Positions 15,549 to 25,866 of a DNA stretch of 64,000 nucleotides are shown in pieces (position 1 is the stretch's first letter; every line of letters begins with the position of its first letter). The stretch comes from a virus. The stretch is taken from IMG/VR virus record IMGVR_UViG_3300046328_001165, positions 28,684 through 92,683 of that record; one strand, given 5' to 3'. Both the position numbers and the translations under genes were made by a program. The notes beneath the pieces are model-generated. The model did no database searches and was not told the origin of the DNA. It worked only from the letters and a program-made list of their open reading frames with translations.

Positions 15549-18500
15549 CTTCCCAGCAAACAAACGTTGTCGAGATCTTAATACAAGCCAAAGATCAAGC
15601 CTCAAAGACGATTGGCACATTAAGCGACTCACTTGGCACGGCTGGAGCCGCAGCTCAGTTTGCTCAGGGAAAAATAACAGCTCTTGGTGGCGCATTGCTC
15701 ACCACGTCTGTTTCTGGTATCAAGTCTTTAGGGTTGTTAGGTAGCGCGATTCAGTCGATTCGCTCGTCACTGGATACCCCTGTTGGGCAAACATTGATCC
15801 AACAGATCTCCTTGGCAGCGGACGAGGCTCTTGGCAAAGCAGCTAAACTCTCGACGCTAGTTAAAGAAGTATCTGGTGTATCCAAGGATTTTGGATCGGG
15901 CTTTGCGTCAAGGTCTTCGAGTAGCACGATTCAGCTATTCGACCCGTCGGTAACTGGGAAGCAGTTAGAAAACGTAGTTATCAAGACGGCTGATACATTT
16001 TCTAGGTCTCTTGAACAAAAGGTTAGAAATTCCGATCTAGCAACAGCGTTTGAATCCAAACTCGGCGTAAGTATAGATTCGATCGCTTCTCAGTTGGACA
16101 GCTCACTGTCTGAAACTCTTCTTTCAGGATTTGTGGGTAAGACGCTACCCAGCGCCCTTGACACGGCGTTAGGTAGCGTCTTCGGCGTGAACCTCACCTC
16201 AAAAATTGTTCAATCTATACAAGCCGCAGGTAAGTCAAACCTTCTTGGCGGAGCTGTTGGTAAACTGGCTCAGGGGTCCGTAAGCGGGGCGGCAAGAGAA
16301 TTGGTGATCGGAGAGCTAACCCCAAATCTTGAAGGGGCGCAGTTGGCTGGAGCCAAACTGTCTAATGTCTTTGGTAAGAAAGTAGCTCAAGCGGTATTAG
16401 GAGAAAGAACTCCTGCTAGCGCAGAATTTAAGCAGATTGACGAGCAATTAGGTGGGGCGCTTGGTGATGTCATTAGCCGCCTTGGGCAAAGATTCCCTGA
16501 TGTTCTTGGAAAAAGCGACCTCCCTATCGGCAAGTTACTTGCCACCAAGTTGAGGGGGCTTGCTGAGGTTACATCAAAAAACGAATTACAGGCAGCAGGG
16601 AATCTGTTTGTTGAAACAGCCTTTTCTGGGTTAAGGGGCATTCGCAAGGACTTTTTGGGCGACGACTTGAATGCGGTTTTTGATCTTGTCATAGCACCAG
16701 CTTTCGACGCTCAGAAGGAAAACCTGAAAAAGCTGATTGGCATAGATTCCGACACATTTTCTCAAGGGTTTTTAGACCCGCTCAAAAAAGCGTCTAAAAA
16801 TCTAGCGAAGGGCTTTGACGACAGCTTAGAGGCAGGGCTTGGTGCGCTAGGGAATGGAGGTGCAATCGCCGAGTACTTGGGGGATGTTGATGAGTTTTTA
16901 GGTGGTGGGATAACAGAAGCCTTATCTCTTGCGGGGAATAAAGCCGCCTCCAGTTTTGCTGACGGGTTTAGAAGCGCAATTTTTGAGGAAATTACTGGCG
17001 TAATCGACAATGTTGACGCTTTTGTTCTGGGAAATTTAGAACAGGTTAAACAGATCCCCCAGAAGCTTACACAGCCCGTTGGCTTGGTGTCATTGGTTGC
17101 AGATCCACTCGCGGGTGCTACCGAGCCGCTAGAGCTTTTTGAGTTGCTTGAAGCGGGTGCGGGTAAGGCAACCAACGCCATTTTTGAGGTTTCTCAGCGA
17201 CTAACATTCCTTTCTTTTGGCTTTCAAGCTCTCCAAGGTTTCGTTCAAAACGGTCCATTCGATCTGCTTATTGGGCAGAATGCGAGACTGCAAGAACAAC
17301 TTCTAGCGACACAGGCGAGCCTTGTAGCCACAAACAAGATTCTTCAGAATGGCGTCGTAATTTCCGATCCGACAGCAGCTATCAAGGCTTTGGGTCCTGC
17401 GGTTGAAGGTGCGATCGCCAAAATTCGGAAAGACTCACTAGAGCTTGTCGGCGTAACCTCCAAAGATCTCGTAGATTTATTTCAGATTGTTGCTGGTCAG
17501 GCAAGTAATATTGGGGCGAACCTAGATCAGTCCGCCAATATTGTCACGTCAACCGCTGCTGCGCTCGGAACTCTAGGCATCCCTTTGTTTCAGGCAAGGC
17601 AAGAAATCACCTCAATCGTGCAGGGGACGATTGACCAAAACTCTTTGCTAGCCAAAAACTTGAATCTCAACAATGAGATGGTCAACAAGTGGAAGGCACA
17701 GGGAACCTTCGTTGACGAGCTGTTAAAAAGACTGGAAGCGTTTAGGGCGGGGAACAAACTCGCCAGTCAGACGATATCGGGGATTACGAGTAACATTACC
17801 GAACTTTTTGATGAGATTGGACGCAAGGCAGGGGCTAAATTTTTAAGCCCGATTGTCAAGGAATTGGACAATGTTTATCAGTTTCTTGCGGCAAACCAAG
17901 AGACGATTTCAGCCCAAGTTGAGCAGCTTGTTTCTACGTTATTCGTAGCCTTTGACAAGATCGTAGTCCTGTTTAAGTCTTTGGGAGATCCGATCGCCAA
18001 AATCTTTGGTGGCATTCCTGCTTACTTAACAGGTTCGTTGGTCGGGGCTATTACCGCGTTCTCTGATGCAATAGTTTTTACCGTAAACGTTCTCAAGCCA
18101 GCTATCTCTGTGTTTGCCGAGGTTTTTAAACTTATTGCGCCGCTAGGGGGCTTATTTATAACGGCTTCCATCGGTGCAAAGGTCCTATCCGCAGGGATAC
18201 TAGGTCTGGGGCAAGGGTTTGGGTTTCTCGCAAAACTTCTACCTGGTCTTGGCGAACTACTCTTTCTTGTTGATAAGAGATCTAACAGTCTTTTTAATCA
18301 GTTTCTAAACCTTACATCGGTATTAGGTAATAGGGGAGCGGCAGGTTTTCTAACCTTTGCGGCAAATTTAGACAAGATACCTGGAGCCGCAGGTTTCGCT
18401 ACCAAGCAATTGCAGGGTCTTCTTGGTAGTCTAGCTCCTTTGTCTGGGTTTCTGGTCTCTTTAGCGCCTCAAGTCGGGGGGTTGGGAATAAAGCTGGCGG

Positions 18501-21500
18501 GTTTAGCCCAGGCGTTTCCTGCCCTTAAAAATGTTTTTGAGAAGGCTTTTATTGGCGCTCCAGGCGCTTTGTTGGTCTTGTCGAGAGTCGTTGGCAAGAG
18601 CGAGATCTTTGGAAGTCTCGCCCCCCTCATTGGGGATGCATCAAAGCAGCTTGCGAAGTTTACGGGTATTGCTGGTAATGCGGAGAAGGCGAATTCCTTA
18701 CTCGCCAAGAGCTTGCAACTAGGTGGCGCAGCCGCTAGAGAGTTCGCCGTAAATAGCGTATTACTTGGCGCTGGAATTGGTATCGGGTTCATCTTCTTTG
18801 ACCAGCTAATCCTAAAGAATAAGGGTCTCCAAAAAATTATTCAAGACCTAATAGGAACTATCCGTAAATTTGCGGACACGGTGGGTGCGGTTCTTGGTCC
18901 AGTGTTTAAACTGATTGGCGACACAATTTTGCCGCTGTTTACTTTTGGGGAGAATTCTAATCCTTTCCAGAAGATTGTTGGTGGATTGCTGATTGCGATC
19001 GCGGTTGTAAAACTTTTTGGTGGAACGATAACCAATGTATTTAAAACCGTAAACGTCAGTATCGGAACTCTTGGGACTGGCATTTCGGAGACTTTTACTA
19101 AAATCAAGAGGGCTAATGACAGCCTAAAGGAAATACTGGGGCTTGCAAGCGAGGAGGGTAAAAGCAAGACTTTTACCAGCCCCGTCCTAGAGGAAGACCC
19201 AAAGAAAAGAAGGGAAGCTAGATCTGCTCTACTCAAGGAAGCTTTGGCAGCTAAGAAGCAAGAGTCGCTCGCTTTAAGTTCTGGGGAAGCTGAAGCCGCA
19301 AGGAGTAAAAAGAATTCACTTACGCAGGTAGCGCAATCCTTGGTAACAGGGGAGGCAAAAATTTCGATCCCTTCGGCGGGGATTATAACTCAGCGGGATG
19401 TGACCCAAGCCAAACTGCGTGTATCCGAGATAACAAAAGATATCATTCGGTTCTCGAAAGAGGCTAGACAGAGCGCGACCGTAGACCCTGTGGCTTCAAG
19501 TATCGCAACAGCGAGAAGGGAGTTTGCGATCGCTCAGGCAAATGCGGTTAGAGCAGGTATAGAGAATCAGAAACTTATAGCCCCTTTAAGTCAGTTGCTG
19601 TTTGAGAAGCCCACTGCTTTACTGTTTCAGCTCGGAGCTTCTGCATCTGAAGGGTTCAGATCAAACCTTTTGAAAGCTGGAGACGCGATTAATAATTTCG
19701 CCCTGAGAGGTGGGTTCGCATTATTAGAGCTTGAAAACAAAATAAGAAGTGTCCCAAAAGTCTTTAACGACATAGCTTTGAAAGGAGGCTTTGCTCTGCT
19801 GAGCCTTGAAAACGGATTGAGAAACATTCCAAAATCCCTTGATACTATAACCACAAAAGCTGGGTTTGCCTTGCTAAGCCTTGAAAACGGTCTTAGAAAT
19901 ATTCCCAAGACTTTTGACAACATTGCTCTGCGAGGAGGGTTTGCCTTACTAGAAATAGAGAAGGGTTTAAGAAACATTCCCACGGCTTTTTCTGGGGCGA
20001 TCGCCTCTGTTGATCAGAAAATCAAAAGCCTGTTTAGTGGTGGAGCAAAAAGGTTTGATTTCGGCGAGGCTCTCAGGGACTTGGATACAAGGGCAGGCAA
20101 CTTTGTCGATCCTGACCGAGCAGAAAGGCTGAAAACTCTAGAAGAAATAAAATCCTTTAACGAAAAGCGCAAAGCACTCATTGCTGACGCTAAAACCATA
20201 GATGCTGGTACAGGGCTGTCTGCGGAGGGCTTTACCGCCGAGAAGATCGGGAAGGAAGTCCAAAGTGTAGATGCTAATATTCAGGCGTTAAGCGCAAAAG
20301 CTGAGCAGCTAGATATTCCCGTAAGAAAAGCGGCGAAGGGGCTTGTCAACTCCTTTAAAAACGTTATTGCAGAAATCGGTCCAACCTTACTGCTCACGGC
20401 TTTGTTCGCTGGCATTACTACCTATATCGGTTTCATTGATGAGCAGTCAAAAATTGCCGCCGACGGCGCTGAGCGATTAGGTAACACCCTCAGAGAAAGT
20501 AAGGCGAAACTCGATATCCTCAACAAGTCTCAGGGTAGAGATGCTTTGGGTGAACTAACAAAGCTTACTGCGGAAAGACAAAGGTATGTAGATGCTATCA
20601 AAGATCCTAAAGTACTTAATGACGACCCAACCCTAAAGCTTTACGATCGCCAAATAAAGAAACTTCAAGAACTTAGGGCATTACAAGCTAAACCTGTAAA
20701 TGCCGAAGGACAAATCAGACAGGAGACAGACAAGGAATTTGAGTCCTTCGATAAGAAGTTTATCTCCTTCTTGGGTGGTCTCACTGGAACCAACGTAAAG
20801 GAATCAACCAATCAGGTAAAGATAGCCTCAGAGAATGTCAACTTAGCCCAAAGCCAAGCTGAGGGTCGTGAGCTGAGGTCTCAGCTTCGCGAACAAGCAG
20901 CTTTGCAGGAAGGGCTGATCAAGCTTGAACAGAGAAAGAATCTGCTTCAAGGGCAAGGTGACAGCGACGGGGTGGCTCAGATAGAGATTGAAATAGAGAC
21001 ACAGAAAGAATCCATCGCGGTAAGAAAGAGCTTTCTTGATACGGTTATCAAGGGTGTTGAAACCAATAAGTTAGACAGCCAAAGTAAAAGAGATCTTTTG
21101 GAAGATCTAAAAAAGCTTAAAGTTGCCTACGATCCCGCTAACTTAAAAATCGCACCTATCGACCTACCTCGTATTGGTGGTGCTATTGAACAGGCTGCGT
21201 CGAGATACCAAGCTGCGGTTACGGCGCTTGCTAGATCTGCTGGAGATCCAACCCTGTTTAAGACAAAAATAACAGAGCTGCTCGAAACGGCAACCGCATT
21301 ACAAGATGCAGGTATATTGCGAGCCGATGAAGTAGCCAAAAACTTTATCGGTATCGCTGCCAACGTATCTGCTGATCGCGATCAGCAGATTAAAGCCCAG
21401 CAAGCTATCACTGAGGCTTACCAGAAAGAGTCTCAGAAGCGTATTGCTACGATCGATGCACAGCAGGCGAAGATCCAAGCTTTGCTCGCTACTGGGAAGA

Positions 21501-24316
21501 TCTCTGAGTCTGAAGCCAGCTTACTAACAGGTAAGAATGAAATAGATAAAATCGACGCTCAACTTGAAGCGGAAAGGAAAGCATTTGAAGCGAGGAGGGC
21601 GATTAGAGAGCGAACTGCCAAGGATCAGCAGGAGCAAATTAGCCGCGATCGCCTTATAGCTGAGGCTCAGGTTGCTGCGGCAACTGGCGATCCTTCCAAG
21701 ATTCAAGCCCTTCGAGATCAACAGGCTCCAATACTTGATGAGAAACTATCTAAGTTAAATCAAGAGTTAAAGGCTGAGCAAGCCAAGAGAGACTCTTTGG
21801 ACTCACTCAACAAGAGTGGATTGGGGACATCCGAAAGCGTCAAACAGTTTGACGCGGCTTCTACTTCCATTAGCAACCTTGAAAAGCAGATATCGGGTAT
21901 TACCGAACAAAGAGGAAAAATTGACTCAGCCTTGAAGATAAGCACTGGCACTCAAAAAGAGCTGAATGATATCACAGCGCAACTAGGTGGAACCAGTAAA
22001 GCTCTTGCTAATGCTAGATCTGAAAGGGATCGTTTCCAGAAGGCTGTTGAGAAGCCTTTGTTAAAAGCTAGATTCCTGTCTGTAGACGAAATTACGAGTG
22101 TAGGCAAAGAAGCTAGGAAGTCCGAGTTTGAGCCACCAACCGTGGAAGACACGGACAGAGTTGTAGAAAAACGCAGGGATGCTGCCGCAAAAAGGGTTGC
22201 GGAGTTAGAACTACAAGAAAGAACCCAGTCAGAACGTAAAACCCAACTCGAAGATATTGCTAAGAAGAACCCCGAAGCCGAAGCTCGTGGCAGGGCTACG
22301 ATCGCCAGCCTCAAGAAGGCGGGAGATGATGCCACGGCTTTTGCTCTTGCTCAGAAAAAGGAGGAGGAGAGGAAATTTAACGAAGTCGCTCAGGTTGCGG
22401 CGGCGAACAGGGCTAAAGCTTTAGCCGAACAGGAGCTAAGAACCCTTGATGCTCGTATTAAGGAAACCCTCCAAGCCGAAAAAGTGGGTGAGACTCAGCG
22501 CCTCGCTCAGATTACTCAGCTTCGCAAATCAGGTATTAAACTTGAATCCGAAATCAAGCTTCAAGAAACCGCTGAACGCAAGCGCAGCATAGCTCTTGAG
22601 CTACAGCTTGAGCAGCAAAAGCAGAAGCAGATTGAGGATCTGGAAAAGAAGGGTATTGGCGTTAACCAAGAAACTCAGAACGCCAATCGAATCAAAGTTG
22701 CTGAACTGACCAAGACCCTCGCCGAAGCCGAACTCGCCGCGATTGAGGGGCTAGTTTCCGCAGTGCGCGATCGCCTTAATCTTGAGGCTCAAAAGTATGC
22801 AGCCACAATCGAGCAGCAAAACCTCAAGCTTGAGCGCCAAAAGCTGCTGTTTACCGCATTGGAAAAGGGACTTGAAAATCAAAGCCGTCTTTCCGAATCG
22901 ACCAACAAGCTAGCTCAGTCAACGGTAGCTCTGCGCGAGTCTGAGCTTAATACCCTCAACAAGATCTTTGACCGCCAACAAGCCGCCATCCGAAAAGCGG
23001 GTGGTGAAGGTAACTTTGCCGACCTTGAACTCGAAGAGAAAAAGCTGATTCTTGCCGAAAAGTTGGCTGTACTCAAACTGAATTCCCTCAAGGAGCAGCA
23101 GAAATTTGAGGCTGAGTCCTTAGAGCGCGATATTCAGAAGCGTGATTTAGCGCTGGAACGAAAGAGGGTTGAGAATGAAATCGCGATCGAGAGGAAGAAG
23201 GTTGACATCGCGGCACAGGATGCTGTAATCAAATCTGCCGAGCTTGAGGTTAAACAGCGCCCTGAATCCGAGGAAGCCAAGTTAAAGCTAGCTCAGGCAA
23301 GGTTGGGACAAGACAAGAACCTTCTTGAACTTGGCGGTTTGCAGCAGGAAAAGGGCTTTATCGGCGACGAAGCTAGAGTCGGTGAACTTGTTAACAACAA
23401 CGATCGCCGTAATCTCGCTATCAATCAAGAGGCTCAAACTAATAACGCGATCGGTGACGTTATCGGGGCAACGAGAGACCCTGCACTGCAAGAGCGGTTA
23501 CAACAGGAGCAGCTTACTCGCATATCCCAAAATACTGGGCAGGGCGCATTGACCAGTACCGATGTAAGCAATGCGGTAGCTTTGGCGAGTCAACCTATCA
23601 ACATTCGTGGAGCCAGTTTCAAAAACCCTACATCTGCTTTGCTTGGACAGGTAGAGCAGGGCGGATTTACGGCGGCGAAGGTAGACAAACCAGAAAATAC
23701 ACCATTTGCCACCAGCTTTGAGGAGCTGGCTGCTAGGTATCCTGACAAGAGTATCGCGAGTAGCTTTGACGACTTAAATAAAAAATATCCTGTTCAGGTC
23801 AACTCTTTTGAGGAACTCAATAATAAGTTCAGTGGCAAGCCTGAGCCTGAACAGCCAATTGTTTCTTCGTTTGACAAGTTGACTACGCAGATAAACGAAG
23901 GCTTTTTCAAAGTACTGGTCGCCCCAGACATCAAGGTGAGAGACTTGACTTTGAGCTTAGAGGCTGAGTTTGAGAGGGTGTCAAAGAAAATCAGCGAGAA
24001 TCCCGTCAAGCTAGAAATCGACGAGAAGCGCTTAGAGCAGATTCGCGAAGAATACAAGAAGCCTTTAGCTGTGTTTGACGAAAGGCAGTTGGAACGGCTT
24101 GAGGGTATTGTTGGCGCTCTAGGCAAGGGCGAGGCTAATATCGCCAACTCAGGTATAGTTGGCGCTGCCGCAGGTGGAAACCTAACTATCAATGCACCAA
24201 CAACAATTAATTCTCAGGGTGGTGGTGTCACGGATAGCGAAGTCAAGAAAGCTGTCAATGATTCACTAGACAGGATACTAAAGGGTGTTGGGCGCGTTAC
24301 CAGCAACGTGAGGTAG
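15545..24316 (+). CDS. Tail tape-measure protein, 2923 aa
   Basis: The largest gene of the window. Tape-measure features are a start with 'VVEILIQAKDQASKTIGTL', Ala/Gly-rich helices throughout, hydrophobic segments near residues 860-910, 1070-1100 and 1615-1640, and a long charged coiled coil from ~1750 to ~2650 rich in Glu/Lys/Gln. Four 25-residue repeats lie at ~1389-1488. At about 1.5 angstrom per residue, the established ruler rule, it predicts a tail near 0.44 micrometre, so a long-tailed siphovirus morphology is likely; no sheath gene was seen. No clear lysozyme or peptidase motif was found. No Shine-Dalgarno site precedes the start, which sits in a hairpin. Confidence 0.9.
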   Translation: MASQQTNVVEILIQAKDQASKTIGTLSDSLGTAGAAAQFAQGKITALGGALLTTSVSGIKSLGLLGSAIQSIRSSLDTPVGQTLIQQISLAADEALGKAAKLSTLVKEVSGVSKDFGSGFASRSSSSTIQLFDPSVTGKQLENVVIKTADTFSRSLEQKVRNSDLATAFESKLGVSIDSIASQLDSSLSETLLSGFVGKTLPSALDTALGSVFGVNLTSKIVQSIQAAGKSNLLGGAVGKLAQGSVSGAARELVIGELTPNLEGAQLAGAKLSNVFGKKVAQAVLGERTPASAEFKQIDEQLGGALGDVISRLGQRFPDVLGKSDLPIGKLLATKLRGLAEVTSKNELQAAGNLFVETAFSGLRGIRKDFLGDDLNAVFDLVIAPAFDAQKENLKKLIGIDSDTFSQGFLDPLKKASKNLAKGFDDSLEAGLGALGNGGAIAEYLGDVDEFLGGGITEALSLAGNKAASSFADGFRSAIFEEITGVIDNVDAFVLGNLEQVKQIPQKLTQPVGLVSLVADPLAGATEPLELFELLEAGAGKATNAIFEVSQRLTFLSFGFQALQGFVQNGPFDLLIGQNARLQEQLLATQASLVATNKILQNGVVISDPTAAIKALGPAVEGAIAKIRKDSLELVGVTSKDLVDLFQIVAGQASNIGANLDQSANIVTSTAAALGTLGIPLFQARQEITSIVQGTIDQNSLLAKNLNLNNEMVNKWKAQGTFVDELLKRLEAFRAGNKLASQTISGITSNITELFDEIGRKAGAKFLSPIVKELDNVYQFLAANQETISAQVEQLVSTLFVAFDKIVVLFKSLGDPIAKIFGGIPAYLTGSLVGAITAFSDAIVFTVNVLKPAISVFAEVFKLIAPLGGLFITASIGAKVLSAGILGLGQGFGFLAKLLPGLGELLFLVDKRSNSLFNQFLNLTSVLGNRGAAGFLTFAANLDKIPGAAGFATKQLQGLLGSLAPLSGFLVSLAPQVGGLGIKLAGLAQAFPALKNVFEKAFIGAPGALLVLSRVVGKSEIFGSLAPLIGDASKQLAKFTGIAGNAEKANSLLAKSLQLGGAAAREFAVNSVLLGAGIGIGFIFFDQLILKNKGLQKIIQDLIGTIRKFADTVGAVLGPVFKLIGDTILPLFTFGENSNPFQKIVGGLLIAIAVVKLFGGTITNVFKTVNVSIGTLGTGISETFTKIKRANDSLKEILGLASEEGKSKTFTSPVLEEDPKKRREARSALLKEALAAKKQESLALSSGEAEAARSKKNSLTQVAQSLVTGEAKISIPSAGIITQRDVTQAKLRVSEITKDIIRFSKEARQSATVDPVASSIATARREFAIAQANAVRAGIENQKLIAPLSQLLFEKPTALLFQLGASASEGFRSNLLKAGDAINNFALRGGFALLELENKIRSVPKVFNDIALKGGFALLSLENGLRNIPKSLDTITTKAGFALLSLENGLRNIPKTFDNIALRGGFALLEIEKGLRNIPTAFSGAIASVDQKIKSLFSGGAKRFDFGEALRDLDTRAGNFVDPDRAERLKTLEEIKSFNEKRKALIADAKTIDAGTGLSAEGFTAEKIGKEVQSVDANIQALSAKAEQLDIPVRKAAKGLVNSFKNVIAEIGPTLLLTALFAGITTYIGFIDEQSKIAADGAERLGNTLRESKAKLDILNKSQGRDALGELTKLTAERQRYVDAIKDPKVLNDDPTLKLYDRQIKKLQELRALQAKPVNAEGQIRQETDKEFESFDKKFISFLGGLTGTNVKESTNQVKIASENVNLAQSQAEGRELRSQLREQAALQEGLIKLEQRKNLLQGQGDSDGVAQIEIEIETQKESIAVRKSFLDTVIKGVETNKLDSQSKRDLLEDLKKLKVAYDPANLKIAPIDLPRIGGAIEQAASRYQAAVTALARSAGDPTLFKTKITELLETATALQDAGILRADEVAKNFIGIAANVSADRDQQIKAQQAITEAYQKESQKRIATIDAQQAKIQALLATGKISESEASLLTGKNEIDKIDAQLEAERKAFEARRAIRERTAKDQQEQISRDRLIAEAQVAAATGDPSKIQALRDQQAPILDEKLSKLNQELKAEQAKRDSLDSLNKSGLGTSESVKQFDAASTSISNLEKQISGITEQRGKIDSALKISTGTQKELNDITAQLGGTSKALANARSERDRFQKAVEKPLLKARFLSVDEITSVGKEARKSEFEPPTVEDTDRVVEKRRDAAAKRVAELELQERTQSERKTQLEDIAKKNPEAEARGRATIASLKKAGDDATAFALAQKKEEERKFNEVAQVAAANRAKALAEQELRTLDARIKETLQAEKVGETQRLAQITQLRKSGIKLESEIKLQETAERKRSIALELQLEQQKQKQIEDLEKKGIGVNQETQNANRIKVAELTKTLAEAELAAIEGLVSAVRDRLNLEAQKYAATIEQQNLKLERQKLLFTALEKGLENQSRLSESTNKLAQSTVALRESELNTLNKIFDRQQAAIRKAGGEGNFADLELEEKKLILAEKLAVLKLNSLKEQQKFEAESLERDIQKRDLALERKRVENEIAIERKKVDIAAQDAVIKSAELEVKQRPESEEAKLKLAQARLGQDKNLLELGGLQQEKGFIGDEARVGELVNNNDRRNLAINQEAQTNNAIGDVIGATRDPALQERLQQEQLTRISQNTGQGALTSTDVSNAVALASQPINIRGASFKNPTSALLGQVEQGGFTAAKVDKPENTPFATSFEELAARYPDKSIASSFDDLNKKYPVQVNSFEELNNKFSGKPEPEQPIVSSFDKLTTQINEGFFKVLVAPDIKVRDLTLSLEAEFERVSKKISENPVKLEIDEKRLEQIREEYKKPLAVFDERQLERLEGIVGALGKGEANIANSGIVGAAAGGNLTINAPTTINSQGGGVTDSEVKKAVNDSLDRILKGVGRVTSNVR
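19709..20008 (+). repeat. Four tandem 75-bp units inside the tape-measure gene
   Basis: Units start at 19709, 19784, 19859 and 19934. Each encodes 25 residues on the plan GGFALLSLENGLRNIPK plus eight variable residues. Copies two and three are closest; the outer copies differ more. Tandem units in a tape measure change tail length in fixed steps. Confidence 0.9.
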
Positions 24317-24349
24317 GGGGCGATTCCTGATTTCGCAACAATCAAACAT

Positions 24350-24391
24350 CAAAAAGGCGATTGCACCTTAAATAAAGCGATCGCCTTTTTG
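24350..24391 (+). terminator. Intrinsic terminator after the tape-measure gene
   Basis: A 15-bp stem (CAAAAAGGCGATTGC with GCGATCGCCTTTTTG, one G-T pair) with a T-run in the right arm. It contains a HIP1 octamer and ends 8 nt before the next start codon. Confidence 0.8.
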
Positions 24392-24399
24392 GTGCGCCA

Positions 24400-25851
24400 A
24401 TGATATCCCTCCTGCAATTCGACAACTTCGCGATCGCGCCAGATGGTATTCAGTTTGGCGAGGCGGAGTCAAGGGAATTTACCAAACAAGGCGAAACCAA
24501 TCTTCAGAAGTTCAGGGCTTACCGCCCAAATATCGGAATAACCATTACTGGGGTTACGGATTCTGATGTTGTCTTTTATCAGTCCGCAGTAGAGGCGGGT
24601 TCTGATTTCCGTGAGATCATTTCTTATGGCGGTCGCGGCTTGACGGGTTGCCGCTTAATCTCGGCAGAGGTATCAAATATATTGCAAGTTGGCGACATCC
24701 AATTAGTTGATACTCTTAGACTTCTTTACGAGAGCAATACATGGACGCATGGGGTCGCTTTTGAAAGGTTTAAGGGCTTTGTTGTTGACTTGGATGGTAT
24801 TCAGTTCGGCGATGGCGATTCAATTAGTGTTCAATACGCGGATTCGGGCGTGGTTCGTACCGCTATTGTTAAACGTCGAAAAGTGGGAATCACTTTAAAA
24901 GGTACTTCTCCATCCGACTATCAGACATTCCTCAGCTTGCTTAACAGCGATCTGCTAAACCCCCTGACCGAGGATATTACTCTGGGTGGTATCACCTTAA
25001 ACGATGCAGTATTAACGTCGGTAACGCCAACCGCATCAATTACCACAGGTTTAGGAGAGATTAGTGACTCATTGGTGCTTGAATACGAGACTAGGAATTA
25101 TGATGTCCCATTCTCTCAGGGGACTTTCGATGGCTTCCCGATCGCGAATATTAATGTTAGCGCTGACACAAAGATATTTGTAATCAATCAGTCGGGTTCA
25201 GGGCGGCGAGATGTTCCGACATTTAAGCGGAAGATATCTTTCTCAGTCATTGGTACTCCAGCGGAGTATGCGGTTGGCTATATAAGCAAGGTTGAAAATG
25301 TTGCCGACGCGCTCAATCCTGAGATTATCTCGCTGACAGTTGCGGGTTACACGATTGCTTCAGCGATTCTTGTTAATGTCACCCCGTCGGAGACTGTGGC
25401 CGTAGGTGGAAGGGAGATACGGGCATCAACGCAGCTAGAGTTTATTAGTAGGTACTGGTCTTACGATCTGACTGGCGAAGGAGAAGCCAATTTCTTTGAT
25501 GGATATGAAGTTGACTCGTTTTCGCTTAACGATGTTGACGGTCAACAGGTTTTACTTAATCGCAACGGTGTTCAGTCGCAGGTCGCCATAGCTCGCCAGT
25601 CTGCAACTATAGGGCTGGCAGGTGTTAAGGTTAGCGATGTTGTTTTGTGGAGATCCGCAGCCGCTGCATCGAGGAGAAATCTAGTTAATGGCTCTTCCCC
25701 TGACCTGAGATCTGTGGGTTTACTTGGGGTAGCACTGGATAGCTGCTACCTTATTAGCGCCGTGCCTTCGGGTAAAGAATACCTTGTTGGGACGGAGAAG
25801 CTCGTTGACTCAATAACCCTGATCTACGAAACTCTTGAATGGAACTACTAA
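24400..25851 (+). CDS. Tail protein made of four tandem homologous domains
   Basis: 483 aa, about 120 residues per repeat. Each repeat carries an N-strand (F.GF.vd..d/gIqFg), a middle 'KRKiGiTl.Gt…dy' and a closing 'lVDsl.L.YEtr.W'; the closings are 'LVDTLRLLYESNTW', 'ISDSLVLEYETRNY', 'IRASTQLEFISRYW' and 'LVDSITLIYETLEW'. The single-domain 36005 protein repeats the same plan. Directly after the tape measure, a distal-tail or tail-tube-like ring protein is the natural guess; four fused subunits per chain would be unusual. ATG lies 9 nt after the terminator with no Shine-Dalgarno site. Confidence 0.65.
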   Translation: MISLLQFDNFAIAPDGIQFGEAESREFTKQGETNLQKFRAYRPNIGITITGVTDSDVVFYQSAVEAGSDFREIISYGGRGLTGCRLISAEVSNILQVGDIQLVDTLRLLYESNTWTHGVAFERFKGFVVDLDGIQFGDGDSISVQYADSGVVRTAIVKRRKVGITLKGTSPSDYQTFLSLLNSDLLNPLTEDITLGGITLNDAVLTSVTPTASITTGLGEISDSLVLEYETRNYDVPFSQGTFDGFPIANINVSADTKIFVINQSGSGRRDVPTFKRKISFSVIGTPAEYAVGYISKVENVADALNPEIISLTVAGYTIASAILVNVTPSETVAVGGREIRASTQLEFISRYWSYDLTGEGEANFFDGYEVDSFSLNDVDGQQVLLNRNGVQSQVAIARQSATIGLAGVKVSDVVLWRSAAAASRRNLVNGSSPDLRSVGLLGVALDSCYLISAVPSGKEYLVGTEKLVDSITLIYETLEWNY

Positions 25852-25866
25852 ATTCAGATCGGAATC

